Shown here: positions 14,405 to 22,903 of the stretch, in pieces
Layout: every line of letters starts with the position of its first letter
How positions within the stretch are numbered: the stretch's first letter is position 1
From: JAGLTQ01 sp964605385
Lineage (GTDB): Bacteria; Pseudomonadota; Gammaproteobacteria; UBA6429; Thiohalophilaceae
NCBI GenBank assembly: GCA_964605385.1
Contig: CAZSCK010000035.1
Span: forward strand, 1 to 26,411
Direction: 5' to 3'
DNA length: 26,411 nt
Notes under the pieces: generated by a model
Seen by the model: the letters and a program-made list of their open reading frames with translations, nothing else
The model's database searches: none
What the model was told of the DNA's origin: nothing
Position numbers and translations under genes: made by a program

Positions 14405-15754
14405 ATGTTAGATAAAGTACTCATTGCTAACCGTGGCGAAATTGCACTTCGTATATTACGTGCATGTCGCGAGTTAGGTATTCGTACGGTTGCGCTTCAC
14501 TCCGAAGCCGATCGTGATTTAAAACATGTTCGCCTTGCAGACGAGTCTGTGTGTATTGGTCCCGCTTCTTCATTAGAAAGTTATTTAAGTATTCCGGCTG
14601 TTATCAGTGCGGCTGAAGTCACTGACTCTGTCGGTATTCATCCAGGTTATGGTTTTTTGTCAGAAAATGCTGACTTTGCTGAACGCGTTGAAGAAAGTGG
14701 TTTTGTTTTCATTGGTCCTAAAGCGGAAACCATCCGTATTATGGGTGATAAAGTTGAAGCAATAAAAGCCATGAAAGCAGCCGGCGTTCCAACCGTTCCC
14801 GGTTCAGATGGCGCACTCGATGAAGATGATGAAAAGAATTTCGCACATGCGCATCGTATTGGTTATCCCATTATTCTTAAAGCCTCTGGCGGTGGTGGTG
14901 GTCGTGGTATGCGCGTAGTGCATAGTGATGCGACCTTACTCAACTCCATTTCTTTGACTAAAGCAGAAGCCCTTGCCACCTTCAATAATGGCATGGTGTA
15001 CATGGAAAAATTCCTTGGCAATCCACGTCATATTGAAATTCAAGTATTGGCTGACGAACATGGCCATGCGATTCATTTAGGTGAGCGTGATTGTTCTATG
15101 CAACGTCGTCACCAAAAAGTGATTGAAGAAGCTCCCGCTCCTGGCATCTCAGATGAGATACGTGCTGAAATTGGTAACCGTTGTGCTCAAGCCTGTATTG
15201 ATATTGGCTACCGTGGTGCAGGTACCTTTGAATTTTTATACGAAGACGGCGAATTCTATTTTATTGAAATGAATACCCGTGTTCAGGTTGAACATCCTGT
15301 TACTGAAATGATTACCGGTGTTGATATTGTGCGTGAACAACTCCGTATCGCAAGTGGCTTACCACTTGCTTATACGCAAGATGATATCAAGATCAATGGT
15401 CATTCAATGGAATGCCGTATTAATGCTGAAGATCCCAACAACTTCATGCCTTCACCCGGAACCATTACTGCTTACCATGCACCTGGTGGTCCAGGTGTTC
15501 GTGTTGATACGCATATTTATAATGGTTACCGTGTTCCGCCTTATTACGATTCCATGATTGCCAAGCTCATCACCCACGGTGAAACGCGTGAGGTTGCCAT
15601 GGCGCGTATGCGCACCGCATTAAGTGAAATGGTTATTGAAGGGATTAAATGTAACATCCCGTTGCAACAAGAGTTGTTCAATGATGCCGGCTTCCAGGCA
15701 GGCAGCATGAATATCCATTATTTAGAAAAGAAACTGGAAGAGAAAGGTAAGTAA
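14405..15754 (+). CDS. accC: Biotin carboxylase subunit of acetyl-CoA carboxylase
   Basis: A 449-aa ATP-grasp enzyme that carboxylates the biotin on AccB using ATP and bicarbonate. It shows the N-terminal domain DKVLIANRGEIALRILRAC, then HPGYGFLSEN, the glycine-rich ATP lid KASGGGGGRGMR (about 159-170), HIEIQVLADEHG and the catalytic EMNTRVQVEHPVTE. The C-terminus ends MNIHYLEKKLEEKGK. Length equals E. coli AccC. A strong intrinsic terminator follows 17 bp after the stop, ending the aroQ-accB-accC unit. Confidence 0.98.
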   Translation: MLDKVLIANRGEIALRILRACRELGIRTVALHSEADRDLKHVRLADESVCIGPASSLESYLSIPAVISAAEVTDSVGIHPGYGFLSENADFAERVEESGFVFIGPKAETIRIMGDKVEAIKAMKAAGVPTVPGSDGALDEDDEKNFAHAHRIGYPIILKASGGGGGRGMRVVHSDATLLNSISLTKAEALATFNNGMVYMEKFLGNPRHIEIQVLADEHGHAIHLGERDCSMQRRHQKVIEEAPAPGISDEIRAEIGNRCAQACIDIGYRGAGTFEFLYEDGEFYFIEMNTRVQVEHPVTEMITGVDIVREQLRIASGLPLAYTQDDIKINGHSMECRINAEDPNNFMPSPGTITAYHAPGGPGVRVDTHIYNGYRVPPYYDSMIAKLITHGETREVAMARMRTALSEMVIEGIKCNIPLQQELFNDAGFQAGSMNIHYLEKKLEEKGK

Positions 15755-15770
15755 TTTTTCATCCACGAAT

Positions 15771-15810
15771 AAAAGCGAGTTACTAATTATTATGTAACTC
15801 GCTTTTTTTT
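15771..15810 (+). terminator. Rho-independent terminator after accC
   Basis: A 13-bp perfect stem, AAAAGCGAGTTAC (15771-15783) with GTAACTCGCTTTT (15794-15806), has a 10-nt loop and runs into eight Ts. It lies 17 bp downstream of the accC stop. Confidence 0.9.
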
Positions 15811-15878
15811 CTCCAAAATTACTATACGTTTAAATTAATCGTATTTAATTCGGCTATGAAATAGATAGAGTCAAATGA

Positions 15879-16076
15879 GGGGCTGTTGATCTTTCAGATA
15901 TTGAGCTCATTTTAACAAAAATAACGCACCGTCATTGCGAAGGAATAAAATGACTGCGGCAATCTCATAGTAAATGCCACTTTTATGGAGATTGCCACGT
16001 TTCGCTTTGCTCATCTCGCAATGACGTGTCCCTTTTTAGCTTTGAATAGGCTATAAAATGAAAGATCAACAGCCCC
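15879..16076 (+). mobile_element. MITE-like repeat, copy 2 (ends GGGGCTGTTGATCTTTCA)
   Basis: Perfect 18-bp terminal inverted repeats at 15879-15896 and 16059-16076. The internal stem pairs GTCATTGCGA (15931-15940) with TCGCAATGAC (16016-16025), and GGCAATCTC (15958-15966) with GAGATTGCC (15988-15996). This is the same element and orientation as 7305-7534, but ~32 bp shorter. It encodes no protein and could be mobilised in trans. Confidence 0.7.
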
Positions 16077-16081
16077 TAGGA

Positions 16082-16193
16082 TATGGAATTGGGAGTATTG
16101 CATTACAACCGTTCGGCCACACGGACGTAGCCGCCGAGCAAGCCATGGATGGCAGTTTTTTGCGAGTCGTAATTCAACACTCCCTGTTCCATA
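16082..16193. repeat. Inverted-repeat element immediately upstream of prmA
   Basis: The 27-bp arms at 16082-16108 (TATGGAATTGGGAGT...) and 16167-16193 (...ACTCCCTGTTCCATA) match at 22 of 27 positions. The GC-rich centre (CGGCCACACGGACG, GAGCAAGCCATGGATGG) contrasts with the surrounding AT-rich DNA. It begins 5 bp after the end of MITE copy 2 and is not similar to it. Confidence 0.55.
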
Positions 16194-16230
16194 GCCGGGT
16201 TTAAACAACAAAATTTTGAGTTAAAAAAAC

Positions 16231-17106
16231 ATGGCTTGGCTACAACTAATCATTCCAACTAACGATACCGATGCTGATCAACTTTCCGATGCATTAATGG
16301 AACAAGGTGCTGTCTCGGTCACGTTACAAGACATGCAAGATCAACCCATGCTTGAGCCCGCTATTGGTACGACACCTATGTGGTCACAAACTCGTGCGGT
16401 TGGATTATTTGATGCCAATGTCGATTTAGCAAAAATAATCATCCTAATAGAACGACAACTCAGAAAAAAAATACCTGATTGGAAAGGCGAACAGTTAGAA
16501 GATAAAGACTGGGTACGTGCATGGATGGATAATTTTAAACCTATGCAGTTTGGTAAAAAACTCTGGGTCGTACCAAGTAATTTTGAACCACCGCAACCTG
16601 ATGCGGCCAATATTTTACTCGACCCTGGCTTAGCTTTTGGTACGGGTACGCATCCAACGACATCCATGTGCCTGGAGTGGCTAGATACTAACCCACCAAC
16701 AGGAAAAGACATTATCGACTTTGGTTGTGGCTCTGGTATTTTAGCTATTGGTGCTATTTTGCTTGGTGCAAAACATGCCGAAGCGATCGATCTTGATCCT
16801 CAGGCTTTAATGGCGACCATTGATAATGCTGAAAAAAATAATGTTTCACGCAATATTAAAACGTATTTACCTGATCAATTTGAAAATAAAACCACACCTT
16901 TATTACTCGCCAATATTCTCGCTTCCCCCCTTATTGAGCTTGCCCCTTATTTTGCAGAGTTAACCGAAACAAATGGACAAATTATTTTATCCGGTATTCT
17001 TGCTGAACAAGCAGAGGATGTCCTCGCAGCTTACAAAACAAATTTTGATATTCAAATTTGGAAGCAACAAGACGATTGGGTTTGTTTAGCCGGAGTTCGA
17101 AAATAA
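16231..17106 (+). CDS. prmA: Ribosomal protein L11 methyltransferase
   Basis: A 291-aa SAM-dependent enzyme that trimethylates lysines and the N-terminus of ribosomal protein L11. The N-terminal L11-recognition domain (MAWLQLIIPTNDTDADQLSD, KDWVRAWMDNFKPMQFG) precedes the methyltransferase domain. That domain has LDPGLAFGTGTHPTTSMCLE (about 130-149), the SAM loop DFGCGSGILA (from 163), AEAIDLDPQA and the catalytic-motif segment LLANILASPLIELAP. Length matches E. coli PrmA (293 aa). It sits in the common accBC-prmA-DUF3426-dusB-fis order. Confidence 0.96.
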   Translation: MAWLQLIIPTNDTDADQLSDALMEQGAVSVTLQDMQDQPMLEPAIGTTPMWSQTRAVGLFDANVDLAKIIILIERQLRKKIPDWKGEQLEDKDWVRAWMDNFKPMQFGKKLWVVPSNFEPPQPDAANILLDPGLAFGTGTHPTTSMCLEWLDTNPPTGKDIIDFGCGSGILAIGAILLGAKHAEAIDLDPQALMATIDNAEKNNVSRNIKTYLPDQFENKTTPLLLANILASPLIELAPYFAELTETNGQIILSGILAEQAEDVLAAYKTNFDIQIWKQQDDWVCLAGVRK

Positions 17107-17196
17107 GCACTATTTCGCATAAAACCAGAATCTTTGCAATAAAACATTATTTCACTTATTGTAAGCAATATTAAAGTATGAATAAGGAAATTCAAT

Positions 17197-17667
17197 ATGT
17201 CAGCAAAGCCCAAAATTGATCTTATGTTTTATATGGGAGACCATATAAGAAGTATCTGCTCAAATAAATACCACAAAAATAATGATAACCACTGCGCCCA
17301 TTTTGTTAGCCATGTTATGGGATTCAATTTCGGCTTTTTATGCCGAAATATGACTGGAGCAGGTAAAGGTGGAGCAACAATAAGAGTTCAAGATATTTTT
17401 ACCAAATGTCAAAAAGTCGGAGAATGGTCTAATAAACCTTGCGAACTTTCACAATGCATAGCATTCGTTACCGACTCAAAAAATATTGACCTAAAAAATG
17501 CAAAAATGCAAAATGTTCCAAAAAAACATGTAGGAATTTATAAAAATGGCATGATTTATCATTATTCAAATGGCAGAAATATGGTTGTTTCGCAAACACC
17601 TGCACAGTTTGAAAACCATTACCGCGGAAAGGATGTGACTGTTTATTATGGCACTTTTCCAAAATAA
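17197..17667 (+). CDS. Papain-like (NlpC/P60- or CHAP-like) cysteine peptidase/amidase, possible toxin effector
   Basis: A 156-aa protein without a signal peptide. NHCAHFVSHVMGF (31-43) puts Cys33 at the start of a helix, like the nucleophile motif of NlpC/P60 and CHAP amidases. KKHVGIYKNGMIYHYSN (109-125) supplies His111 on the following strand with a polar third residue (His122 or Asn125). QTPAQFENHYRGK and a tyrosine-rich strand end the domain. Such enzymes cut cell-wall peptides; small stand-alone versions include secreted antibacterial effectors. The next gene overlaps it by 20 bp and encodes an exported small protein, as expected of an immunity partner. AAGGA precedes ATG 17197. Function is inferred; an endogenous role is possible. 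Confidence 0.55.
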   Translation: MSAKPKIDLMFYMGDHIRSICSNKYHKNNDNHCAHFVSHVMGFNFGFLCRNMTGAGKGGATIRVQDIFTKCQKVGEWSNKPCELSQCIAFVTDSKNIDLKNAKMQNVPKKHVGIYKNGMIYHYSNGRNMVVSQTPAQFENHYRGKDVTVYYGTFPK

Positions 17668-18085
17668 AGCTTTTTTATCAGTAATTTCGGTTATAACGTT
17701 AGCTTTTATAGTTACTTTACTAGAGCCTCGTGTTGCCAATTCTTCGAATGACACTTTAAGCGAAAAGAAGATTATTTCGTTGCTGCTTAAAAATCTTGAC
17801 GTTAAGCTATCTGATTCCCACTTTTGTGAAAATACAGGTACCGATTTTAGTGATAAAACCCTTGCAGATTATTTAGCAGGCTTCTGGGGTTATCATACTC
17901 AAAAAAGCGGAGAAAATTGGATAGAGGTCAATGCCAAATCCATCTCTAAAAGTGACTACCTTGCAAAACTTATGATTTATAGAAAAAAAGGCGAGGAAAA
18001 CTGGGGTTGGGGACTCTCTTTTAAAATCAACAAACAAAATTTATCTGTCAATCGAAATTCTTTTACTTGCCTTGGTTCCGGCTAA
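17648..18085 (+). CDS. Exported small protein, possible immunity partner of the upstream peptidase
   Basis: A 145-aa protein that I do not recognise. An N-terminal hydrophobic segment (about 8-26, AFLSVISVITLAFIVTLLE) suggests a signal peptide, possibly cleaved near RVANSS, or an anchor. The mature part has two Cys (HFCENTG and FTCLGSG at the C-terminus) that could form a periplasmic disulfide. It also has a repeated W-rich section (FWGYHTQKSGENW, GEENWGWGLSF). Its start lies 20 bp inside the upstream gene, so the two are almost surely co-translated. Export to the periplasm is where an immunity protein against a cell-wall amidase would be needed. It may equally be a lipid-free periplasmic protein of other function. 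Confidence 0.6.
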   Translation: MALFQNKAFLSVISVITLAFIVTLLEPRVANSSNDTLSEKKIISLLLKNLDVKLSDSHFCENTGTDFSDKTLADYLAGFWGYHTQKSGENWIEVNAKSISKSDYLAKLMIYRKKGEENWGWGLSFKINKQNLSVNRNSFTCLGSG

Positions 18086-18121
18086 ATTCTATAAAAGTAA
18101 TAATCTGCGTATAATCATGCC

Positions 18122-19699
18122 ATGTATACCCGTTGCCCAACATGTTCGACCTGCTTTCGAGTCACTGACCGTCACTTAGCCATCGCTAACGGTAAGGTTC
18201 GTTGTGGACAATGCCAACTTGTTTTTAATGCACCTGAACATGCCATTGATAATTTACCTGACAATCTGACTGGCAACATACCTGTAGCTCCCGTTACTCC
18301 GGCCCCTAAAGCTGAGATTATAAAACCACAAACGCCAACCGTTACTCCTGCTCCGCTTGCTCCGACTGCAAAAGAAAAAATAAAAGCCTACGTTCAAGCC
18401 GCTAAAATAACAAAGCCTGAAGAACCGGTAGCAACAAAACCTGTCGTTAAAATACCTGCTTTTAATTCTAATGCCACCATGATTGCCGATATTTCTACCC
18501 TGGACAAAAATGAAATTGAGACGGTTAATCTAGACACATCTTCTGTTACCCAAAACGCTATCAATAAAGACGATGATGATTTGTTTGATAATAGCTTTGA
18601 TATTAGTGCTGCAATTGATGAACTTAACCAGGCTGCAGAAGATGAGCTTACCCAGGCCACAGAAGATAAGCAGGACGATATTATTATTGAAAAAGGAGAG
18701 CCCGTTCCTGTAAAAGAAAAAACAAACCTGCCAGAAGATAATAATGCAGGAGATATTTTCAAAACTGATGCATATGATGCAACCAGTGCTTCAAGCGTTA
18801 GCGATATAATGAATGAAATGGAAGGCCAGTTATCATTAGATATTGCAGAGCAGGATAAAGATGATAATGTCAAATATGATGCTGATAATGAGTTCGACTT
18901 TTTAAAACTGGATGATGAATCTGACAGTGAATTAAAAGACGAGACTAAAATTGAAAGTAATGAAGAAAATAGTGCTGATGATTTAAATGATAATTCTGTT
19001 CAGGAAGAACATTTAGATGAAGACAAAACAGAGGATGAAAATAACGTTGATGAAGATGAGCTATTTGATCAAATTGATTTAAGTGATTTTGAAGAAAGTA
19101 TTGTTTTAGAAGAGTCTCCTTTCGAAAATAGTGAAATAAAAAATATTGGCCGACATGCTGATGAGAATGATGTTCCTATTCAGTTACGCAATGATCTTGA
19201 ACACTTACAAACCGCTTCACAACGAAGCTGGCATCCATTATTAGCGCCTTTATTTTTAGTTGTTTTACTTGTTTCTTTATTTTCACAACTTGCTTTCTTC
19301 CGCGCACATGATTTAGTCAACCAAATACCTTCAACTCGTCCATTGTTAGAAGCTTTTTGTGAAACCATAGGCTGCCTTTACTCTGGCCCACATGATACAA
19401 AACAAATTCAACTGCTTAGTCGCGATGTTCGTATACATCCAAATGAAAAAAAGGCCTTACTGATCAGTGCTGCCATGATTAACAATGCCTACTTTGCTCA
19501 ACCTTACCCGGATATTCATATTCGCTTATCTGATATTTCAGGAAACGTAGTTGCTGAACGTATTTTTAATGCAAAAACGTACATGGGAAAACTCAGTAAT
19601 CCATTTTTACTCATGAAATCTAAAACACCTGTTCACATAAACTTCGAAGTTGTCGACCCCGGTAAAGATGCGGTAAATTTTGAGTTTACCTTTCTTTAG
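18122..19699 (+). CDS. Zinc-ribbon (MJ0042) and DUF3426 membrane protein with long acidic linker
   Basis: A 525-aa protein in three parts. The N-terminal zinc ribbon has CPTC (5-8) and CGQC (28-31), the MJ0042-type finger. A disordered linker (about 45-360) is Pro/Ala-rich first, then extremely Asp/Glu-rich (EDNNAGDIF, DDNVKYDADNEFDF, EENSADDLNDN). One TM helix (about 371-392, PLLAPLFLVVLLVSLFSQLA) leads to a periplasmic DUF3426 domain with GCLYSG, DVRIHPNEKKALLISAAMIN and a final beta strand FEFTFL. The family's role is unknown. Its place between prmA and dusB-fis is conserved in many gammaproteobacteria. TATAAT at 18110-18115, only 6 bp before the ATG, would give a nearly leaderless message if used. 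Confidence 0.88.
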   Translation: MYTRCPTCSTCFRVTDRHLAIANGKVRCGQCQLVFNAPEHAIDNLPDNLTGNIPVAPVTPAPKAEIIKPQTPTVTPAPLAPTAKEKIKAYVQAAKITKPEEPVATKPVVKIPAFNSNATMIADISTLDKNEIETVNLDTSSVTQNAINKDDDDLFDNSFDISAAIDELNQAAEDELTQATEDKQDDIIIEKGEPVPVKEKTNLPEDNNAGDIFKTDAYDATSASSVSDIMNEMEGQLSLDIAEQDKDDNVKYDADNEFDFLKLDDESDSELKDETKIESNEENSADDLNDNSVQEEHLDEDKTEDENNVDEDELFDQIDLSDFEESIVLEESPFENSEIKNIGRHADENDVPIQLRNDLEHLQTASQRSWHPLLAPLFLVVLLVSLFSQLAFFRAHDLVNQIPSTRPLLEAFCETIGCLYSGPHDTKQIQLLSRDVRIHPNEKKALLISAAMINNAYFAQPYPDIHIRLSDISGNVVAERIFNAKTYMGKLSNPFLLMKSKTPVHINFEVVDPGKDAVNFEFTFL

Positions 19700-19891
19700 C
19701 TACCCAAAATTTTCCTTCAAAAAAGCTATTTTAGGAAATTAGTAACTGCGAATACAAACTTGCCTAGCGTATAAGTAATCGATGATCAAGCAAGAAATTT
19801 GAACTTCGTCTCTTAAATTTTTGTGCAACTAGATGTATGATTGCTCTCCCCCAAAGTACGACATTTTTTAATTTTCGAATATTGGTCATTT

Positions 19892-20878
19892 ATGCACATT
19901 GGTCCTTACCAGTTAAGTAACAAACTGATTCTAGCCCCTATGGCTGGCGTTACAGACTTGCCGTTTCGCAAACTGTGCCGCAGCTTGGGTGCAGGTATGG
20001 CTGTGTCTGAAATGGTTTCATCTAATTCATTGTTATGGGGAAGTGACAAAACCAAACGTCGTGCTTCGCATGAGGGTGAAACGGATCCGAAATCTGTTCA
20101 GATCATGGGGACTGAGCCTGCAATGATGGCCGAAGCTGCAAAATACAATGCAAATACCGGCGCACAAATTATTGATATCAATATGGGCTGCCCGGCAAAA
20201 AAAGTTTGTAACGTATTAGCAGGCTCAGCTTTAATGAAGGACGAAAAATTAGTCGGCGAGATTCTCTCTGCTGTTGTTGAAGCAGTTGATACCCCTGTCA
20301 CACTTAAAATTCGTACCGGCTGGGATCACGAAAATCGAAATGCCATCAACATTGCCCGCATTGCTGAAGATGCAGGTATTCAATCATTAGCCATTCATGG
20401 CCGCACACGTGCGGATCAATACCGTGGTGATGCTGAATACGACACCATTGCTGATGTCAAAAGCCGCATCGCCATTCCTGTAATTGCTAATGGAGATATT
20501 AAAACCCCTGAGAAAGCGAAATTTGTACTCGACTACACCAAAGCAGACGCGGTGATGATTGGTCGAGCAGCACAAGGTCGTCCCTGGATTTTTCGTGAAA
20601 TTGAATACTTCCTGAATACCGGGGAACACTTACCTGAGCCAACCATCACAGAAATTCGTGACATTATGCTTGGGCATTTAGACAATCTTTACGCTTTTTA
20701 TGGGGAATTCACTGGTGTGCGTGTGGCCCGCAAACACATCAGTTGGTACAGCAAAGGACAGTCGCATGGTGGTGCCTTCCGTGATGCAGTATGTCGGGTC
20801 AACACAATCGATGAGCAGCTTAGTATGACTCACGAATTTTTTGAACGCTTATTAGAAAAGGAGGAAATAGCAGCATGA
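19892..20878 (+). CDS. dusB: tRNA-dihydrouridine synthase B
   Basis: A 328-aa FMN enzyme that reduces specific uridines in the tRNA D-loop. It starts MHIGPYQLSNKLILAPMAGV, the DusB N-terminus. It has MGCPAKKVCNVLAGSALM with the conserved Cys of the GCP motif, TLKIRTGWD, the tRNA/FMN segment IHGRTRADQYRGDAEYD, VIANGDI and MIGRAAQGRPWIFREI. The frame is open upstream to a TTG at 19841, but ATG 19892 gives the family length (E. coli 321 aa). Its TGA overlaps the fis ATG (ATGA), so the two are translationally coupled as in E. coli, where the dusB-fis promoter is controlled by growth rate and stringent response. Confidence 0.96.
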   Translation: MHIGPYQLSNKLILAPMAGVTDLPFRKLCRSLGAGMAVSEMVSSNSLLWGSDKTKRRASHEGETDPKSVQIMGTEPAMMAEAAKYNANTGAQIIDINMGCPAKKVCNVLAGSALMKDEKLVGEILSAVVEAVDTPVTLKIRTGWDHENRNAINIARIAEDAGIQSLAIHGRTRADQYRGDAEYDTIADVKSRIAIPVIANGDIKTPEKAKFVLDYTKADAVMIGRAAQGRPWIFREIEYFLNTGEHLPEPTITEIRDIMLGHLDNLYAFYGEFTGVRVARKHISWYSKGQSHGGAFRDAVCRVNTIDEQLSMTHEFFERLLEKEEIAA

Positions 20879-21165
20879 CAGAAGCCGCTCTAGTGGACCC
20901 TGCTATTACACAATTACATCCACAACAAGAAACGAGAAAACCTTTACGTAACTGCGTCGAAGATGCAATGCAAGGTTACTTTAAACAATTAGAAGGTCAT
21001 GAAACAAATGATCTTTATCAAATGGTTTTAAATGAAATAGAAGAGCCTTTATTCCGCAGTGTTTTAGAATATACCAAGGGCAATCAAAGCAAAGCGTCGG
21101 AGTTATTGGGGATTAACCGCGGTACCTTACGTAAAAAATTAAAAATGTATGGTTTAAACGACTAG
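20875..21165 (+). CDS. fis: Nucleoid protein Fis
   Basis: A 96-aa DNA-bending protein (E. coli Fis is 98 aa). The N-terminal arm (ALVDPAITQLHPQQETRKPL) corresponds to the flexible beta-hairpin. The helical core includes MQGYFKQLEG and DLYQMVLNEIEEPLFRSVLE. The C-terminal helix-turn-helix is GNQSKASELLGINRGTLRKK, almost as in enterobacteria. Fis organises the chromosome and activates rRNA and other growth genes. The 4-bp overlap with dusB marks the operon. Confidence 0.97.
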   Translation: MTEAALVDPAITQLHPQQETRKPLRNCVEDAMQGYFKQLEGHETNDLYQMVLNEIEEPLFRSVLEYTKGNQSKASELLGINRGTLRKKLKMYGLND

Positions 21166-21180
21166 ACTAAAAAACATTAA

Positions 21181-21300
21181 GTCACGAAGGACATCAGGTA
21201 CACGAAGATTTTAAAATAATTATTTTTTTGTGTTCTTCGTGTCCTCGGCAACTGCTCCTGCGTTGCTCTGCATCCATGCAGTCGTTCGTGGTTATTACTT
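21181..21300. repeat. Chimeric inverted repeat between fis and purH
   Basis: ACACGAAGA (21200-21208) pairs exactly with TCTTCGTGT (21234-21242). An outer copy, TCACGAAGGAC on the left, matches the start GTCCT and the end TTCGTGG of the right arm. The right arm is split by ~38 nt of GC-rich sequence (CGGCAACTGCTCC...CATGCAGTCG) that has no counterpart on the left. CACGAAGGACACGAAGA-type repeats are widespread between bacterial genes. It precedes purH by ~30 bp and may shape its leader. Confidence 0.45.
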
Positions 21301-21328
21301 TATTTACTTTTAAAATACGGAAATCGTT

Positions 21329-22894
21329 ATGTCTAAAATCACCCGTGCATTAATCAGTGTCTCGGATAAATCCGGTATTGTTGAATTTGCAAAAAGTCTT
21401 TACACCTATCATGGCATAGAAATTCTTTCGACTGGCGGTACGGCTAAACTTCTGGCTGAAAATGGCATACCGGTTATAGAAGTTTCGGATTACACCGGTT
21501 TTCCTGAAATGATGGATGGTCGAGTTAAAACATTACATCCAAAAATACATGGTGGTTTATTAGGACGACGTGGTACTGATGAAGCCGTGATGCAAGAACA
21601 CGACATTCCACCCATTGATATGGTGGTTGTGAATCTTTATCCATTTGAAGAAACGATAGCAAAAGAAAACTGTAGCCTTGAGCTTGCAATTGAAAACATT
21701 GATATCGGTGGTCCAACCATGTTGCGCTCTGCTGCAAAAAATCATGCTTCTGTAACTGTTATAGTTGATGCAAATGATTACAATCGCGTGTTAAATGAAA
21801 TAAAAGATAACAACGGTGAAGTAATGGATACTACCCGTTTTGATCTTGCAGTAAAAACTTTTGAACATACATCACATTATGATGGCGCGATTGCAAACTA
21901 CTTAGGCTGTATTGAAGCTGACGGAAGCAAAACAACCTTCCCCCGTACATTCAATAGCCAATACAATAAAACACAAGAAATGCGTTATGGTGAAAACCCT
22001 CACCAGGCTGCTGCATTTTATATTGAAAAAAATCCTGCCAATGCCAGCATTGCGACAGCAAAACAACTTCAGGGAAAAGAACTTTCATATAACAATATTG
22101 GTGACACCGACGCCGCATTGGAATGTGTAAAACAATTTAGTGAGGGTCCAAGTTGTGTCATTGTTAAACATGCCAATCCTTGTGGCGTTTCTACCAGCCA
22201 TAATATTTTAGAAGCCTATGAAAATGCCTATGCCACTGATCCAGAATCAGCCTTTGGCGGTATTATTGCCTTTAATCAGGAACTCGACGGTGAAACAGCC
22301 AGCACCATTGTTGAACGTCAATTTGTTGAAGTCATCATTGCACCTAAAATTAGTGAAAAAGCTATTAAAGTCGTTGCCAGGAAAAAGAATGTTCGTTTAC
22401 TCGAATGTGGTGAGTGGAGTAATGAACAGGTTCAGCGATTAGATTTTAAACGTGTCAATGGTGGACTATTAGTTCAGGATGCTGACTTACAACTTTATAA
22501 CGATCTTAAAGTTGTTACTAAACGCCAGCCGACCGAAGAAGAAATGCGGGATCTCTTATTTACATGGCGCGTTGCAAAATTTGTTAAATCCAATGCCATT
22601 GTTTATGGAAAAAACAATATGACCATTGGTGTTGGTGCCGGTCAAATGAGTCGTATTAACTCTGCACGTATTGCCGGTATTAAAGCCGAACATGCCAGTT
22701 TGGAAGTTAAGGGATCGGTTATGGCAAGTGATGCTTTCTTCCCCTTCCGCGATGGTTTAGATCAGGCAGCTGAAAATGGTATTACGGCTGTTATTCAACC
22801 CGGTGGCTCAATGCGTGATGATGAAGTTATTGCTGCCGCAAATGAACTTAACATTGCGATGGTCTTCACGGGCATGCGCCACTTCAGACATTAA
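21329..22894 (+). CDS. purH: Bifunctional AICAR transformylase / IMP cyclohydrolase
   Basis: A 521-aa enzyme for the last two steps of purine synthesis: formylation of AICAR with 10-formyl-tetrahydrofolate, then ring closure to IMP. The N-terminal MGS-like cyclohydrolase domain has ALISVSDKSGIVEFAKSL, EILSTGGTAKLL, GRVKTLHPKIHGGLLGRR and NIDIGGPTMLRSAAKN. The C-terminal transformylase domain has RYGENPHQAAAFY, the catalytic KHANPCGV (from Lys280), SAFGGIIAFN and ending FTGMRHFRH. Length is close to E. coli PurH (529 aa). No purD follows; the next gene is on the opposite strand. Confidence 0.98.
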   Translation: MSKITRALISVSDKSGIVEFAKSLYTYHGIEILSTGGTAKLLAENGIPVIEVSDYTGFPEMMDGRVKTLHPKIHGGLLGRRGTDEAVMQEHDIPPIDMVVVNLYPFEETIAKENCSLELAIENIDIGGPTMLRSAAKNHASVTVIVDANDYNRVLNEIKDNNGEVMDTTRFDLAVKTFEHTSHYDGAIANYLGCIEADGSKTTFPRTFNSQYNKTQEMRYGENPHQAAAFYIEKNPANASIATAKQLQGKELSYNNIGDTDAALECVKQFSEGPSCVIVKHANPCGVSTSHNILEAYENAYATDPESAFGGIIAFNQELDGETASTIVERQFVEVIIAPKISEKAIKVVARKKNVRLLECGEWSNEQVQRLDFKRVNGGLLVQDADLQLYNDLKVVTKRQPTEEEMRDLLFTWRVAKFVKSNAIVYGKNNMTIGVGAGQMSRINSARIAGIKAEHASLEVKGSVMASDAFFPFRDGLDQAAENGITAVIQPGGSMRDDEVIAAANELNIAMVFTGMRHFRH

Positions 22895-22903
22895 AGACCT
22901 GAT

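Larger units (their letters stand above)
15755..16230. other. Repeat-filled intergenic region between accC and prmA
   Basis: This 476-bp stretch holds the accC terminator (15771-15810), MITE-like copy 2 (15879-16076) and a second, unrelated inverted-repeat element (16082-16193). Only about 37 bp separate the last element from the prmA ATG, so the prmA promoter probably lies within or beyond the repeats. No gene is credible here. Confidence 0.65.

Noticed and set aside
16341..16712. A 123-codon minus-strand open frame
   Set aside because: It is antisense to the intact prmA coding sequence and has no family resemblance.
18394..18873. A 159-codon minus-strand open frame rich in Ser
   Set aside because: It is the complement of the Asp/Glu-rich linker of the DUF3426 gene; GA-rich codons read as Ser/Leu on the other strand. 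It has no start signals.
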